Assembly: GCA_963971425.1 (NCBI GenBank)
Contig: OZ020517.1
Location: forward strand, 1,614,501 to 1,678,500
Reading direction: 5' to 3'
Source of the DNA: Bryoerythrophyllum caledonicum
Taxonomy: Eukaryota > Streptophyta > Bryopsida > Pottiales > Pottiaceae
Length of the DNA stretch: 64,000 nt
The number at the start of each line of letters is the position of its first letter. Positions within the stretch are counted from its first letter, which is position 1. Made by a program: the position numbers and the translations under genes. Positions 1 through 11,115 of this stretch are shown piece by piece. A model generated the notes under the pieces. That model searched no databases, was not told the DNA's origin, and saw nothing but the letters and a program-made list of their open reading frames with translations.

Positions 1-240
1 TGTCTATGATGACACTGCTTCGCCCTCGACCAAGAGTTGGTGTGGAGATGTGTGCAATCCATGCATGGGTTTGCTCACGGCAATTTTGAGGCCCACCTTA
101 GCGGTGAAGGAATCAAACCTGACAGTCTTCAATGCATGGGGTGGTGGGAATGTCACAGCTTTGGCCTTGGTTGGTTTCCTTACCCCTTGTCGTGCTTGCT
201 TTTGTTTTTTGCCCTGCATTTACCGATTCATGTCATTGCA
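1..240. other. unassigned sequence left of the Helitron array
   Basis: Both strands are open for 60-90 codons here, but none of the translations resembles a known protein. The stretch is more GC-rich than the sequence to its right. It could be the end of a gene or a captured fragment running off the left edge of the window. I assign no function. Confidence 0.3.
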
Positions 241-641
241 TCTCGTCGGCTGGCATCGGTCTGTCCGTCCGCCGCTCCCGGTCAAATGACCTCTTTTTCT
301 TGATTTTGACCTCTTGATGCGAAGGGTGAGGCACGGTGATGCACTCTTCTTGACTCTTGATATTAGGTAGTAACTAATGACTCTTGATTTTGACCTCTTG
401 ATGTGAAGGGTTTTCTCCTCCTATATTATGCAACTCATACTTATGTGCACGAAGGGTCGATCAAAATGCAAATGTAAAGCAAAAGTACTTTATTTTTGGA
501 GTGGATTTAATCTAGAGTAACGTTTACATACACTCCAAAAATATAAGTAATTTTCCATTAAGATTCGATTTGAGTTTATAGGTTTTAAAATACAAAACAT
601 ACAAACGTAAATTTAACACACCACCCTCCGCTCGCCCCTAG
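241..641 (+). mobile_element. non-autonomous Helitron, degenerate copy 1
   Basis: The left part has the Helitron start motif of this family (TCTGTCCGTCCGCCGCTCCC from about 260). The right end matches copies 2 and 3 and finishes in CTAG followed by T (638-642). The 3' hairpin found in the other copies is deleted here, and the exact 5' TC terminus is uncertain. It has no coding capacity. Confidence 0.6.
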
Positions 642-649
642 TATATATA

Positions 650-1310
650 TCTATCTTCTATTTTTATAATAGGCGTCAGTGTCTGTCCGTCCGCCGCTCC
701 CGGTCACGTGACCTTTGGAATTGCCATTTGAATCAAATGTCACATGTGCCTTTTGAATTGAATGTGAACTTTGAAAGAATCCTCCATATGTGCCCTTTGG
801 AGGAATCCTTTATAGTGCCCTTTGGAGGAATCCTTTATAGTGCCCTTTGGAGGAATCCTTTATAGTGCCCTTTGGAGGAATCCTTTATAGTGCCCTTTTA
901 TTCAAATTTGGCTTATTGAATTTTAAAATTGTATTATGTTTAAAAAATAGAAAAATAAAACCATAATTTCCAACATATTGAAACTACACAATATACTACC
1001 TCGGGTACATAAAATAAATGATAGTTATCTAATGACAATAACACGTATATGAAATAAATAATGGATATTTAAAGTGAATAGTAGGTATTTATAGTAAATA
1101 ATGCATATATAACGGGTAAATTTTATTTTTGCATTTACATATGTTTATTTAACTTGGGATTGCCCCGGTCAATTGATGACAACGGGGAATGTACTTGATT
1201 CGATTTAGATTCGATTTGAGCTTATAGGTTTTAAAATACAAAACATACAAACATAAATTTAACACACCACCCTCCGCTCTCCCCGTCGGGACGACGGGTA
1301 CCAACCCTAG
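650..1310 (+). mobile_element. non-autonomous Helitron, copy 2
   Basis: It begins with TC (TCTATCTTCTATTTTTATAA) after an A and ends with CTAG followed by T. A 6-bp stem hairpin lies 8 bp before the CTAG (CCCGTC 1282-1287, GACGGG 1293-1298). These are the classical Helitron termini: 5' TC, 3' hairpin then CTRR, insertion between A and T. It is about 661 bp and carries four 25-bp minisatellite units and no ORF. The start resembles the larger Helitron at 50396. Confidence 0.85.
770..895 (+). repeat. 25-bp minisatellite inside Helitron copy 2
   Basis: One 26-bp unit (770-795, TTTGAAAGAATCCTCCATAT followed by GTGCCC) is followed by four near-identical 25-bp units starting at 796, 821, 846 and 871 (TTTGGAGGAATCCTTTATAG then TGCCC). 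The same two unit types occur in Helitron copy 3 in the opposite proportion. Confidence 0.95.
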
Positions 1311-1311
1311 T

Positions 1312-2164
1312 ATATATATAATAGGCGACAGTCTGTCCGTCCGTCGCTCCCGATCACGTGACCTTTGGAATTGCCATTTGAATCAAATGTGCCTTTTGAA
1401 TTGAATGTGAACTTTGAAAGAATCCTCCATATGTGCCCTTTGAAAGAATCCTCCATATGTGCCCTTTGAAAGAATCCTCCATATGTGCCCTTTGAAAGAA
1501 TCCTCCATATGTGCCCTTTGAAAGAATCCTCCATATGTGCCCTTTGAAAGAATCCTCCATATGTGCCCTTTGAAAGAATCCTCCATATGTGCCCTTTGAA
1601 AGAATCCTCCATATGTGCCCTTTGAAAGAATCCTCCATATGTGCCCTTTGAAAGAATCCTCCATATGTGCCCTTTGAAAGAATCCTCCATATGTGCCCTT
1701 TGAAAGAATCCTCCATATGTGCCCTTTGGAGGAATCCTTTACAGTGCCCTTTTATTCAAATTTGGCTTATTGAGTTTTAAAATTGTATCATGTATCAAAA
1801 ATAAAAAAATAAAACCATAATTTCCAACATATTGAAACTACACAATATACTACCTCGTGTACATAAAATAAATGATAGTTATCTAAAGACAATAACACGT
1901 GTATGAAATAAATAATGGGTATTTAAAGTGAATAGTAGGTATATATAGTACATAATGCATATATAATGGGTAAATTTTATTTTTTCATTTACATATGTTT
2001 ATTTAACTTGGGATTGCCCCGGTCAGTTGATGACAACGGGGAATGTACTTGATTCGGTTTAGATTCGATTTGAGCTTACAGGTTTTAAAATACAAAACAT
2101 ACAAACATAAATTTAACACACCACCCTCCGCTCTTCCCGTCGGGACGACGGGTACCAACCCTAG
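1312..2164 (+). mobile_element. non-autonomous Helitron, copy 3
   Basis: Body and 3' end match copy 2 closely from about 1340 to the end. The 3' hairpin is CCCGTC (2136-2141) / GACGGG (2147-2152) and the element ends CTAG (2161-2164) followed by T. The 5' TC is not clear because it abuts a TA run left by copy 2's 3' junction. The extra length over copy 2 comes mainly from an expanded internal minisatellite. It has no coding capacity. Confidence 0.82.
1413..1749 (+). repeat. 26-bp minisatellite, 12 perfect units
   Basis: Twelve 26-bp units with TTTGAAAG at 1413, 1439, 1465 and so on to 1699 are followed by one 25-bp variant unit (1725-1749). Because 26 is not a multiple of three, the repeat is open in several minus-strand frames. 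The resulting repetitive translations are artefacts, not proteins. Confidence 0.97.
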
Positions 2165-3067
2165 TGATATATAAGTAATGATATTTTTTAATCATTTATT
2201 AATAATGATCAAATTTATAGGGTGTTATTGCTAAATGTGTAATGGAAGTATTAGCTATTTTAACAAAAAATAGGAAATTTATAAACACAAATATAATTAG
2301 TACAAAAGTCCTAATATCATTATCATAAATAAAATATTATATGAATTATTTTGAAAAAAAATTACTGATTAAATATAAAGTTAAATATATTTGTGATAAT
2401 TCAATAACAATAAACATTGTTTTAACTTTGAGTGAGTACTAGCTTTAATTTAATGTAGCCACAAGATCTGACTTAGGTGTTCTTGCTCTTGTATTTTGCT
2501 TAGGGAACCATAATATTTCTCTTATTTCTATTTTTAGACCTGATGGTGCCCCAAAAATCGTTAATATTCATCCACGGTCAATACAAATCTAAGAGCAACT
2601 CAAAGAATCTAATCAATAACATACAGTCACCCATCTGGCATCCAAAATGACAAAACAAAGGCTTGCAAGATCATGAATGATTGTTGCCTCCTCATCGGAG
2701 GTGCTCACCATCCTAAGGTTAGATGACCTATTACCACCAACTTAAGCTTGATGACCTATTTATAGCGTTTGTATACGCGGTAAGAATTTTTTGGGAATTC
2801 AAAATAGGATTTCATGAATATTGCAATTGTTGTGACCATTTATTTCTTCATATTGAAATTGCTACAAATTTTTAAAGTGGATAATAAGCCGTGACCCATT
2901 CCTTGACATACAAAACTTTCTACTTCCACAGTAAGTTGTGCTAATGACCACTTGTGCAAGAGACTAAAAACTGAGAGCTTTGAACCAATTATAAACTGAC
3001 ACCCAATCATAACTGACTTTCCTAAAATTTTGGAAATGGGGTGGGCGGCTGGTGGTTTTGGCCCACA
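2165..3067. other. AT-rich intergenic sequence, no gene seen
   Basis: This is AT-rich DNA with short ORFs only. I see no recognisable domain, RNA gene or terminal repeat. Confidence 0.6.
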
Positions 3068-3070
3068 TAA

Positions 3071-4052
3071 GGGGTTGTTTACACCTGGAGGTTTGGGTTG
3101 GAGCCCATAGATACAAGTGGTACCTCGCTTGAAGGATGAAACCATTGTAAGCAGGGTACCTTCCACCAAACAGGGAGTTGTAAGTGGGTTGTGGCCTAAA
3201 GTTTAGGTGTAAACCCGAATAGAAGGGATGTGGCCCATCGTGCACTTCGGCTGAATTTCTAAGTAATTGTATGAAAATGGGCTTTTTTTTAGAATTACCC
3301 CATAGTGAAAGAAAGATAGAGCAGTTCGAGTACATCCTCGAATTGTTGCTGCCATACGCACCCGTACCTTCAACCAAGCATTTTGACCTTGACCAAAAAG
3401 TATGTGTGAGGCCTTGAAAGGGAGGCTAGAGGTGGCCGGTTCGATCCCCGGCGGTGCCGTTTTGGTCACCGCACTGGATCCGGCTGGAATTTGGGGGGAA
3501 AGGGAGCCCAATTGGCCCCAGGCGAAGGCTCAAGAAGGCTCAAGCACTTTTGCTCCTCATGATTCCTCTAAGTCCAAAAATATTGCAAATATGTAGATCC
3601 TCTAGAAAATTGATAGATTTCAATACATACCTTGATTTTTTATTCTTCTTCCAATTCTCACGCCATCAGCAGTAAGTGTAACTTCTTTCTTTGATGAACA
3701 GTACTAACGGGAAAGAAGTTGTCAAAAAACTTCAGACCTAAAATAGTCAAAATCCAACATTAAAATATTATAAATGATTGGCTGAAATAGGTTCTGAAAA
3801 ATACCTCCCAGCCTTTTGGAAATACAACCTCCTAGAGGTTGTAGGAAATTAGTCTCCTTAAGTTCTGGAAAACACTATTCAAATCTGCCATGTAGGATTC
3901 CAACTAGGTTTCTCATCCACGGAAAAAACTTTGGGCCACAGCCCGCATTTTGCTTGATGTTAACCCATTTCCGGGGTACCAATTCTTTACTCCAATCAGA
4001 ACTCCGGAATTCTTTGGGCTCGAGCCTAAACCATCTAGATGTAAACAGCCCC
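3071..4052. mobile_element. PIF/Harbinger-like TIR element with TAA duplication
   Basis: The left end GGGGTTGTTTACA (3071) mirrors the right end TGTAAACAGCCCC (to 4052), and similarity continues for about 38 bp (to the GAGCCCA / TGGGCTC block). The trinucleotide TAA flanks both sides (3068-3070 and 4053-4055). A G-rich TIR start and TWA target duplication are typical of PIF/Harbinger and Tourist elements. It has no transposase ORF. The interior carries a tRNA-like B box (about 3438-3448), so a SINE may be nested in it. Confidence 0.72.
3395..3545 (+). repeat. tRNA-derived SINE-like segment
   Basis: GGTTCGATCCC at 3438-3448 is a Pol III B box set in a T-arm-like stem (GCCGG / CCGGC), followed by GGTGCCG. 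The T loop would have 8 nt and no full cloverleaf can be drawn, so it is not a functional tRNA gene. The downstream pattern (ATTTGGGGGG, then GCCC blocks) loosely resembles the segments at 49500 and 53490, suggesting one SINE family. Confidence 0.4.
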
Positions 4053-4055
4053 TAA

Positions 4056-4515
4056 GACTCTTGATTCTGGGGTTGGTGGTGGTGATAGGTTATCCAACCT
4101 TACTCTTCTCCGCCACTCGCAAATCAAAACTCTGTAGCCTATGGGCTAAACACAGTAATGATAATATTGTTGCTTCAATTGCGCCAAATCTTGAAATCAT
4201 AAAACTTTTTAAAAAAATCATGATTATCAACTAGTAGTATTTCTAATGTAAGAAGATAAAAATCACATTTCTTTAGCAAAATTAACATAGGTTGAGTCAC
4301 ATTGAGGTTTAAAAAGAGCTAAATGATATGGAAAATGATGTGAATTTGGATATAAATAAGTTGGTAATTATAAACTAAACTTATAATTTTTTTGAAAATA
4401 AAATAAAAGAAGAAATTCACTATACAACTTACAAATATAAACCATTGGCCTTCTTACAACAAAATTACAAATCAATAATTCATCATCATCCCTATTTTTA
4501 TGCAATTTTGCATTG

Positions 4516-4553
<38 letters not shown>

Positions 4554-5153
4554 TATATTCTTTGTTGTATGTATTGAAATTTAATTCAAGCCTTTGACTT
4601 AAAAACTTTTTTTCTCCTTCCAAAATTATGAACCAAAATGATAAACATCTTGACAAAAACTTCTTGCACTTCATTCACGTAAAACTCATTAACCAAATTT
4701 AATCTTCTTTTGTTTTCCATGAATATATTTTAAAAAGTTGATTGGTGTCAATCAATAATAAATTACAACCATAAAAATATTTATAATACATTTTAATGGA
4801 ATAAAAAAAGAATATTCCAGTACACTTTAGATGATTCCAAATTACCTTCTAAATACTCATTTGTGATTGCTTCATTGTCGAAGTATAGTCATTTTCTACA
4901 AATATAATATAATGTTGCATTTGTTTTGTTTTTAACCTTAAACTCTTAAATTGTTTTCTTCATAGAATCAAATATTGTTATTTCCAAAATATCTCTAAAG
5001 TTGAGTTTCTAAACAAAATTTGTGGATTGAATATTCTCTTTACTATTATTTGTCCCCTTCTTGCCCTTCTCAAAGGGTGGCCGTGAAAAAAAATTAATCT
5101 CCATATGAAATTACAGATTTTTACTGTTGTGATGAATTTCAAGAATGAACTAC
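4056..5153. other. AT-rich intergenic sequence with a (TA)n microsatellite
   Basis: There is no coding signal. A TA-dinucleotide microsatellite runs from about 4518 to 4549. The rest is AT-rich DNA with no clear terminal repeats. Confidence 0.6.
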
Positions 5154-6078
5154 TTTAACCCCTAAAAGAGGATGACAATTTCACACCAAAAACACTTCAA
5201 AATTGTTGATTCTAGTGCAATGAGTAAGGAAGGAAACAATACCTTATATTTATCCTTTTGACCATAGGATCTCTATAAAGAATTACCAGTAACATACTCA
5301 CAAAATTTCATATACTTCGACTGCACAAATTGAAAGATTATAGTGTTTGAAGTCAAGAAAATGGTTCATATTCTTCCTTGCGTTGAGTGGATTTGCAGAC
5401 TTTGACTTCACTAGGTAATAAATTTTGCACTACTTAAGGCCTAAATCTTTTACCATTGTGTTGAGCATGATGTAAGTTCCGCATACAACAATTTTCAGAG
5501 GTAGAGAAGGGGTGTAGCATATTCAATACAAGTGTGCAAAGAGTCGAGGTTCAAAAATTGTCAATTCACGATTTATTTTTTTGAGAATTTGATATGTTTT
5601 AGAATGATAATCTGAACGGTCAATAAGAATTTTTACACCTCATATTGTTGTAGAAAAAATAAAAAGTGAAAAATATAAAGATCTCTAGGTTTTATGTAAA
5701 AAATATGAAGTTTTTTCCCCGCTTGCCTGAAATGTGTAAAAATGTTTGACTTGAGTTAAAATGTTTTTCTACACTAAAGACAAGAATTTTTTTGACATCT
5801 CCAAAGAACGTAATATTCTCTACACATATGGAAAATCTCAATGTCAATAAAAACTTCTAGCAAAATTTTGGAGCTCCCGAAGTCCCCATTTCTAACTTTG
5901 AGTGGTACTAACTTTCAAACCATGAATGCAAAAATAAAATAAAAAATACCTCCATGGAGCTCTTATGAGGGACAATCTAGTGTAGAGTTAAATTTTTATT
6001 TTGTTTTTTCGAATTTTAGGAACCTGCCCAAAATCCAAGATGTACGCCCCACGTACACTCGGGCTCTTAGGGGTTCAA
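5154..6078 (+). mobile_element. long TIR element of the TTTAACCCCTAAAGG family
   Basis: The left end TTTAACCCCTAAAAGAG mirrors the right end CTCTTAGGGGTTCAAA. The interior shares blocks with the copies at 23108 and (inverted) 26627 and 24132, for example ACCATAGGATCT and GACTGCACAAATTGAAAGAT. It is about 925 bp, non-coding, and probably a deletion derivative of a cut-and-paste transposon. Confidence 0.65.
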
Positions 6079-7768
6079 AAGTTGCATATGGTAAATTTTT
6101 GGATGAAATATTCCGATTTACAATTTGTAAGGGCTTAAAGTCTTGTAGAAAATAAGAATGTGTCAATAATGATTAAACCTCTATACTTTGTGGAATTTTT
6201 GGGAACATGCTCTATTTCACTTCTACCTCTGAAATTGATGTATGAGAAATTAAATATCTTATACATTCTGTTTGGAATAATTCCAGACCTTTTATGCTAA
6301 ACAAATTGGCATGAGAAAGGAATCAAGTGTATCAATCTTCTCTATATATATAGGTGAAAGAAAAAATCATTCTCTTTTACTTTAAGCATTATCATATTCT
6401 AGTTCATGCTATTGACTTTCATTAAAGGTCAAGAGCTTGTTTGAATAGTGGTCTAAGTCACAATCTTTTGGTTGGTTAAGTAATAGGGCCTACAATCTTG
6501 TAACAATATGTCCTAACACCCAATAATACCACAATACCATAGCATACTTGTCCAAAACAATTCTTTAAAAAATGAGATACTGTATAAAATCTTAAAAAGA
6601 CAAGTTTTTTCTAAAATTTTCGAAACAAAAACTATGTTAATAGTCTTAGGATTTTTTTTAATTTTGAACAATTTAAATAACTTTTGACCAAAATTTATAA
6701 ATCAATGGAGTCACCTTTTGAGAGGAAATCCTTTTTTTAAAAATAAAATAAAATATTACTTGAATGAGCCTAATATGGTTTTTGTATTCTACCCTTGAGA
6801 AGGGGGAGTAGTTCCATACTACAAAACCTATGTCTTGTGGACATGGTCTTAGTGGTGAAATGAACAGACACTTTATTCACTCTGGTCTCCATCAAAGACC
6901 AAAGTTCTTCTTTTGGTTTTAGAAACCAAGTGCTCCAATTATATAACTTAGTCTTCACATACACCATTCTTGTGGCAAATTAAAACCAAAATGAGATATA
7001 AAATAGGACAATCAAAAACCAATATGTAACACAATATTGCAAAGTTCTAAATCCTTCTAAGATTTTAGAGAAGAAATGTAGATTGTCCTTACATAATTTA
7101 TGCATTAATTAATGAATTTTTAAGTGATGTAATGATAAGTATCTTTAAACCCTATACTACCTCGTTGAAACCTAAGAAGGGGATATAAGTGGATGTTACT
7201 GAAGCATTGGTCAATTTTAGATGGTCCTATCTTAAGCATTTGAAAACACAATGGAGGTATCTTTAAACTAGAGGAGTAATCCATTATTGTTATCCCCTAC
7301 TTTATGGTCTTGTAGCACCACATAGACAAGGTGAGTTGGCTTGGAAGAAGTGTGAGAGAATAATCAATCAACGCCAACAAAACTTAGAGTAGTATGGAGG
7401 AGCTTTAGCCTCCATTGAATAGGCCTAAGAATTATGATTGCCATTACTACTCATGCATAAAAAAAAGCATAATATTTGCTCATGCTCTATATATTTCCTT
7501 AAATAAATCTCGCCTTATCACCCTCTTTCACCCTATCTTTTCTTTTCTAGAATGAACACCCAACATCTCTCTAATTAATTCCTTGATTTGACCATCATTT
7601 TTTCTCTTATAAAAGGTTACTCTAATATGAGAGGTATTTACTGGGAAGATGCCTCCAGGCAAGTACAAGAACTCCTCGGTGCGTTTATTGTCAGCTTTAC
7701 CTTGTTTGTTCAGCCTGCTACATATAAAGAATGCTCTTTCACTCTTATAATGGAAAGGGTGGGTAATA
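6079..7768. other. intergenic, contains one copy of a dispersed repeat (6780-6910)
   Basis: No gene is visible. The part around 6780-6910 (GAGAAGGGGGAGTAGTTCCA, later GAACAGACACTTTATTCACT) recurs at 37081-37180 and 49684-49820. This is a dispersed repeat of unknown class, perhaps an LTR or gag-edge fragment. Confidence 0.5.
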
Positions 7769-8120
7769 AGGTAAGCCCCCCATAACCAACAAAAACCAAT
7801 AGCCAACGCCTATAAAATTGGGGTAGATCCAACCCTCTCTCATCCCATTACCACCAACTCAGCTCCAAATGGAGGTTTGCTATTAGTCAAGACCCTTACT
7901 TTTGGTCGTTGGTTGTGGGGGGTACCTACTGTTGGCCACCCACTAAACATGACTGCACAGTTTGAAAATTCATAACTAATTCAGTTTTTATCGAAAAAAT
8001 ATGAAACCACTAGGGTTGGAATTGTGATTCTATTGACTATCACTAAAAAATGAGAGTATAATTATCTCCTCTCTACATGCATGCACATTCCAAAACTTGT
8101 CGGATTTAGGGGGCTTACCT
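7769..8120 (+). mobile_element. 352-bp Stowaway-like MITE, copy A
   Basis: Ends are AGGTAAGCCCCCC and GGGGGCTTACCT, flanked by TA on both sides (7767-7768, 8121-8122), as expected for Tc1/mariner-type (Stowaway) insertion. It has no ORF. Close copies lie at 34109-34448 (+), 36433-36784 (-) and 44617-44970 (-), with a degenerate one at 47854-48220. Confidence 0.85.
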
Positions 8121-8122
8121 TA

Positions 8123-11115
8123 AGTGTTGCTGTTGAAGGAAGAGAAGATTTGTTCTGAGCCAAGCTGCTTGTTATAATGAAAAGGCTGTTGTATCAGATG
8201 TTTCTGTAAAGGGAGCTGACTGTACTGTACAGTACATGCCTCACTCGTCTGTTTTCTCATTGAGAAAACTTAAAGAATTTGCTGGTATTTTCTGTCTCGC
8301 ATCAATAAAGTTATCTGCTGAATGTTGGAAATGGTGATAATCAGCCTCTCCTGGAAAGGTATCGTCCTCGTCTCCTTTGCCGCTGCGATTGATTCGAGAC
8401 TTCCAAATGCTGAAGTTGTAGTGTATGACCTTCTGCTCTCATGGAATTACTCTTCAAACATTCCCGATACCACAATGTGTGTATTTCTGCTTTTGTGAAT
8501 AAGCAATGTTTGGGGGATGATTTGCTCCAATTATTTCGTAATCGTACTCTTGATCCCGTCTTTTGCTAGATAAGGAGAAGCTTGTGAGGCACTTGCACTT
8601 TGTTCTCACGGGCGTTCAGGAGAGTGTTGTGGCAATGCAGACTAGCGAGAGTTGCAACAAGTGATCGATGTCTCCAAGCAGGTGGCGGTGCAAATGCAAA
8701 CGTGGTAGCTTCAGTGCGATGTAGTGTTATACTAGAGACCGATCGGAGATGGCACGCCTCTGTGAACTGGGTGTGATGGAAACTCTGCAACGAGTTAGAA
8801 CTGAACATCAGGTTGCATTTCTCGGCACACGAGCTGCAGGAAGTTGCGTCTTGCTGCCAATCACGATTGAGGTTTCATTGCCTATCATGGTGAAGGTAAC
8901 TGTGTAGTCTGCATTGTTGCCTAATGGATGCTTGAGGGTGGTAATATTTCAACATGAACCATTGCAGCAATTGGGTTGCGCCATTTCTCAATGTCAGCAG
9001 CGTAATATAACTCTCAGAGCTTCCCGATCTTAGAGTGTTCGAAGTTTGCGTTTTTAGACGAACTCTTCGTTGTATCAGGTTAAGCTCGTGAATCGCTGCA
9101 CCACATTTGACCTAATTTCATACTAGGGTTTGGAGGGCTTTATGACGGGTGATTCTCAAGTGATCGATTGGGTGTTGATGCTTGTATTTTGATGACTTTG
9201 CGACGCTTGATCTGAAGACAATCCTGGAGTTGCAGTCGGGCAAAATGTTTCAATGTGCCGCGTTTCGTGTTGTGTGATGCTGGTAAGTGTTCACTTCTTT
9301 CCTGTTCTCTCAATAGGGGTGTCGCTTTGCCTGTTCAGGTGATGACACCTCCGTTTGCCATTTAGTATTATTTTCTCGAACGGCTCTCTATCTTCAGGGA
9401 GAGTGTGTGGCTGTGAAGGGGAATATCGATAGTGTGTCCATGTCAGCTGATAGCACTGGTTGGCTGGGAAGGTTTTATGGACTGCGAGTAACTGAGATCG
9501 TTGGGATCTCGTGTCTCTTGGTCCATGTCTTTTCCTCCATCCCCTCTACACCCTTTACTTGGTTTCTGCCCGGGTTCGAATGGCCTGGAGTTTATTCCTT
9601 TGTTTAGTTGCCTTTCATTACTGAAGCCGAGCTTGAATTTTCTTTAGTGAGGCAAATGGAATTTGTTTTACAAACACCTGCGGTATCCTGTATCAGTATG
9701 AGATCGTCCTTGATGCAAGGGAGAATTTTAGAACAGGCTGCCAAACCTACTCGACCTTAAAAGAGTGTTAAACTCCGATCGTTGCATATTAAACTTGGGG
9801 TACATATCATTGTGAACTTAACTCCAGACATTTCATTTTGCTTCTGTCTTGGACTGTTTTGGTTCGACATCTTAGATTTTGGAAGCATAGCCGATAGATT
9901 TGTGCACACCTCTTTAGACGAGGTGTGGTCAAGTGACGCAACTGTCAGCTTCGATAATAAGCAATTCACAGATTATTGTTTGACCAGCAGAGTGCTTTCA
10001 ATGAGCGATAGATTGAACTTCGAGGGGAAAATTCATATTTCAATGAGGTCCAGTATTTGATGCGCTATTTCTACCAATTTCTGAAGAACCATGATGCTAC
10101 TCTTCTCGAGAGTTTTGGGTACTTGGCTAGAACGGTACCAGGTTGAGGTGTAGTATTCCACTTTCTTTATGATCAATCTGGATGTTAAGTGTCCTTGTTT
10201 TCACATTTTGCATACTGTCACATGGTGGGAGCAGTATCGATGCGCTCTCTTTATGTAATTCTGTATTCTTAATGCGGTTTTTTTCTTGCAGTATTGCTGA
10301 ACTTGCATAGAGTTCACATACCTCGGATAGCAAAGAATTCATGCACAGATCATAATGAAGCTTTGTGCTCGACGTACCTTGAGGGGATTGAATCAAATGG
10401 AGTGGCAGCAGCTGATGAAGAGGAGCATAAAGGAATGGACGAACTAGGAACTGAAGAATATTATTCTTGTCCCTGAAATACTGAGGAGTACATCATCAGA
10501 GTGATATCTCTGTCTAAAGGCCCCCGAAGTATTTTTGCGGCCATATCTCTACATAGCAGTAATCATGGTTCAGGTTAGATAATTTTCCGAGATAAAGATT
10601 CATTTTCATTCTTATGTGCCAACTTCAATTTCTGTAGCGCATCGTGCTTGGTTATTCTTCCTGTCTTTTCAAGTGTGTAAGCTGCTCTTCAAATGCAACG
10701 AGAGACTAAACTTTTCACGGCTTTATGATTCAGCAGAGGAACAGTGGCGTATAAATTTTGGATATCCTGGGCTTCTAGACCCTGTGAAGTTGCCCAACGA
10801 CGGTCTCACTAAAATGAATCGCGCCATCAATGGACGGGAGACACAAGAACTTAGGCCAATGTTACAGGACGCGTGAAAGGCCATATCTTAAAGTGCGAGT
10901 CGCTGTTGCATGACAATAAGCTGTAAGACCCTCTTGTTAGTCAAGATCTGGACGAACGAGGGCGACCAGTGTGTCGGGAACGATGACTGCAGCTGAAACC
11001 ATGGCGTGATTAAATGAATATCTCATTTGACCATGTACATGGCATTTGGGGACCCTGATGGACCGCAGCTAAGGTTGAGTACCCGGTTGGAGCGATCTTT
11101 CACGGGAGCTGCAGG
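8123..11115 (+). promoter_or_regulatory. probable promoter / spliced 5' leader of the Cys/Pro-rich gene
   Basis: Base composition is more balanced than in the flanking AT-rich DNA and no transposon ends are visible. Several splice-like sites occur: a donor GTAAGTG near 9281, an acceptor TTTTTTCTTGCAG ending near 10291, and GCTGCAG directly before the ATG at 11116. No ORF here resembles a protein. The best reading is a long 5' untranslated leader with introns plus promoter. An upstream coding exon spliced in at 11115 cannot be excluded. Confidence 0.4.

Noticed and set aside
1307-1716. Three overlapping minus-strand ORFs of 93-127 codons with a repeated peptide (MEDSFKGHI...)
   Set aside because: They are produced by the 26-bp minisatellite read in three frames inside a Helitron; there is no domain or independent start context.
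3430-3460. A tRNA gene
   Set aside because: Only the T arm is convincing, its loop would have 8 nt, and no matching acceptor, D or anticodon arm can be drawn upstream.
4518-4549. TA-rich run as a regulatory or origin element
   Set aside because: It is a simple TA-dinucleotide microsatellite.
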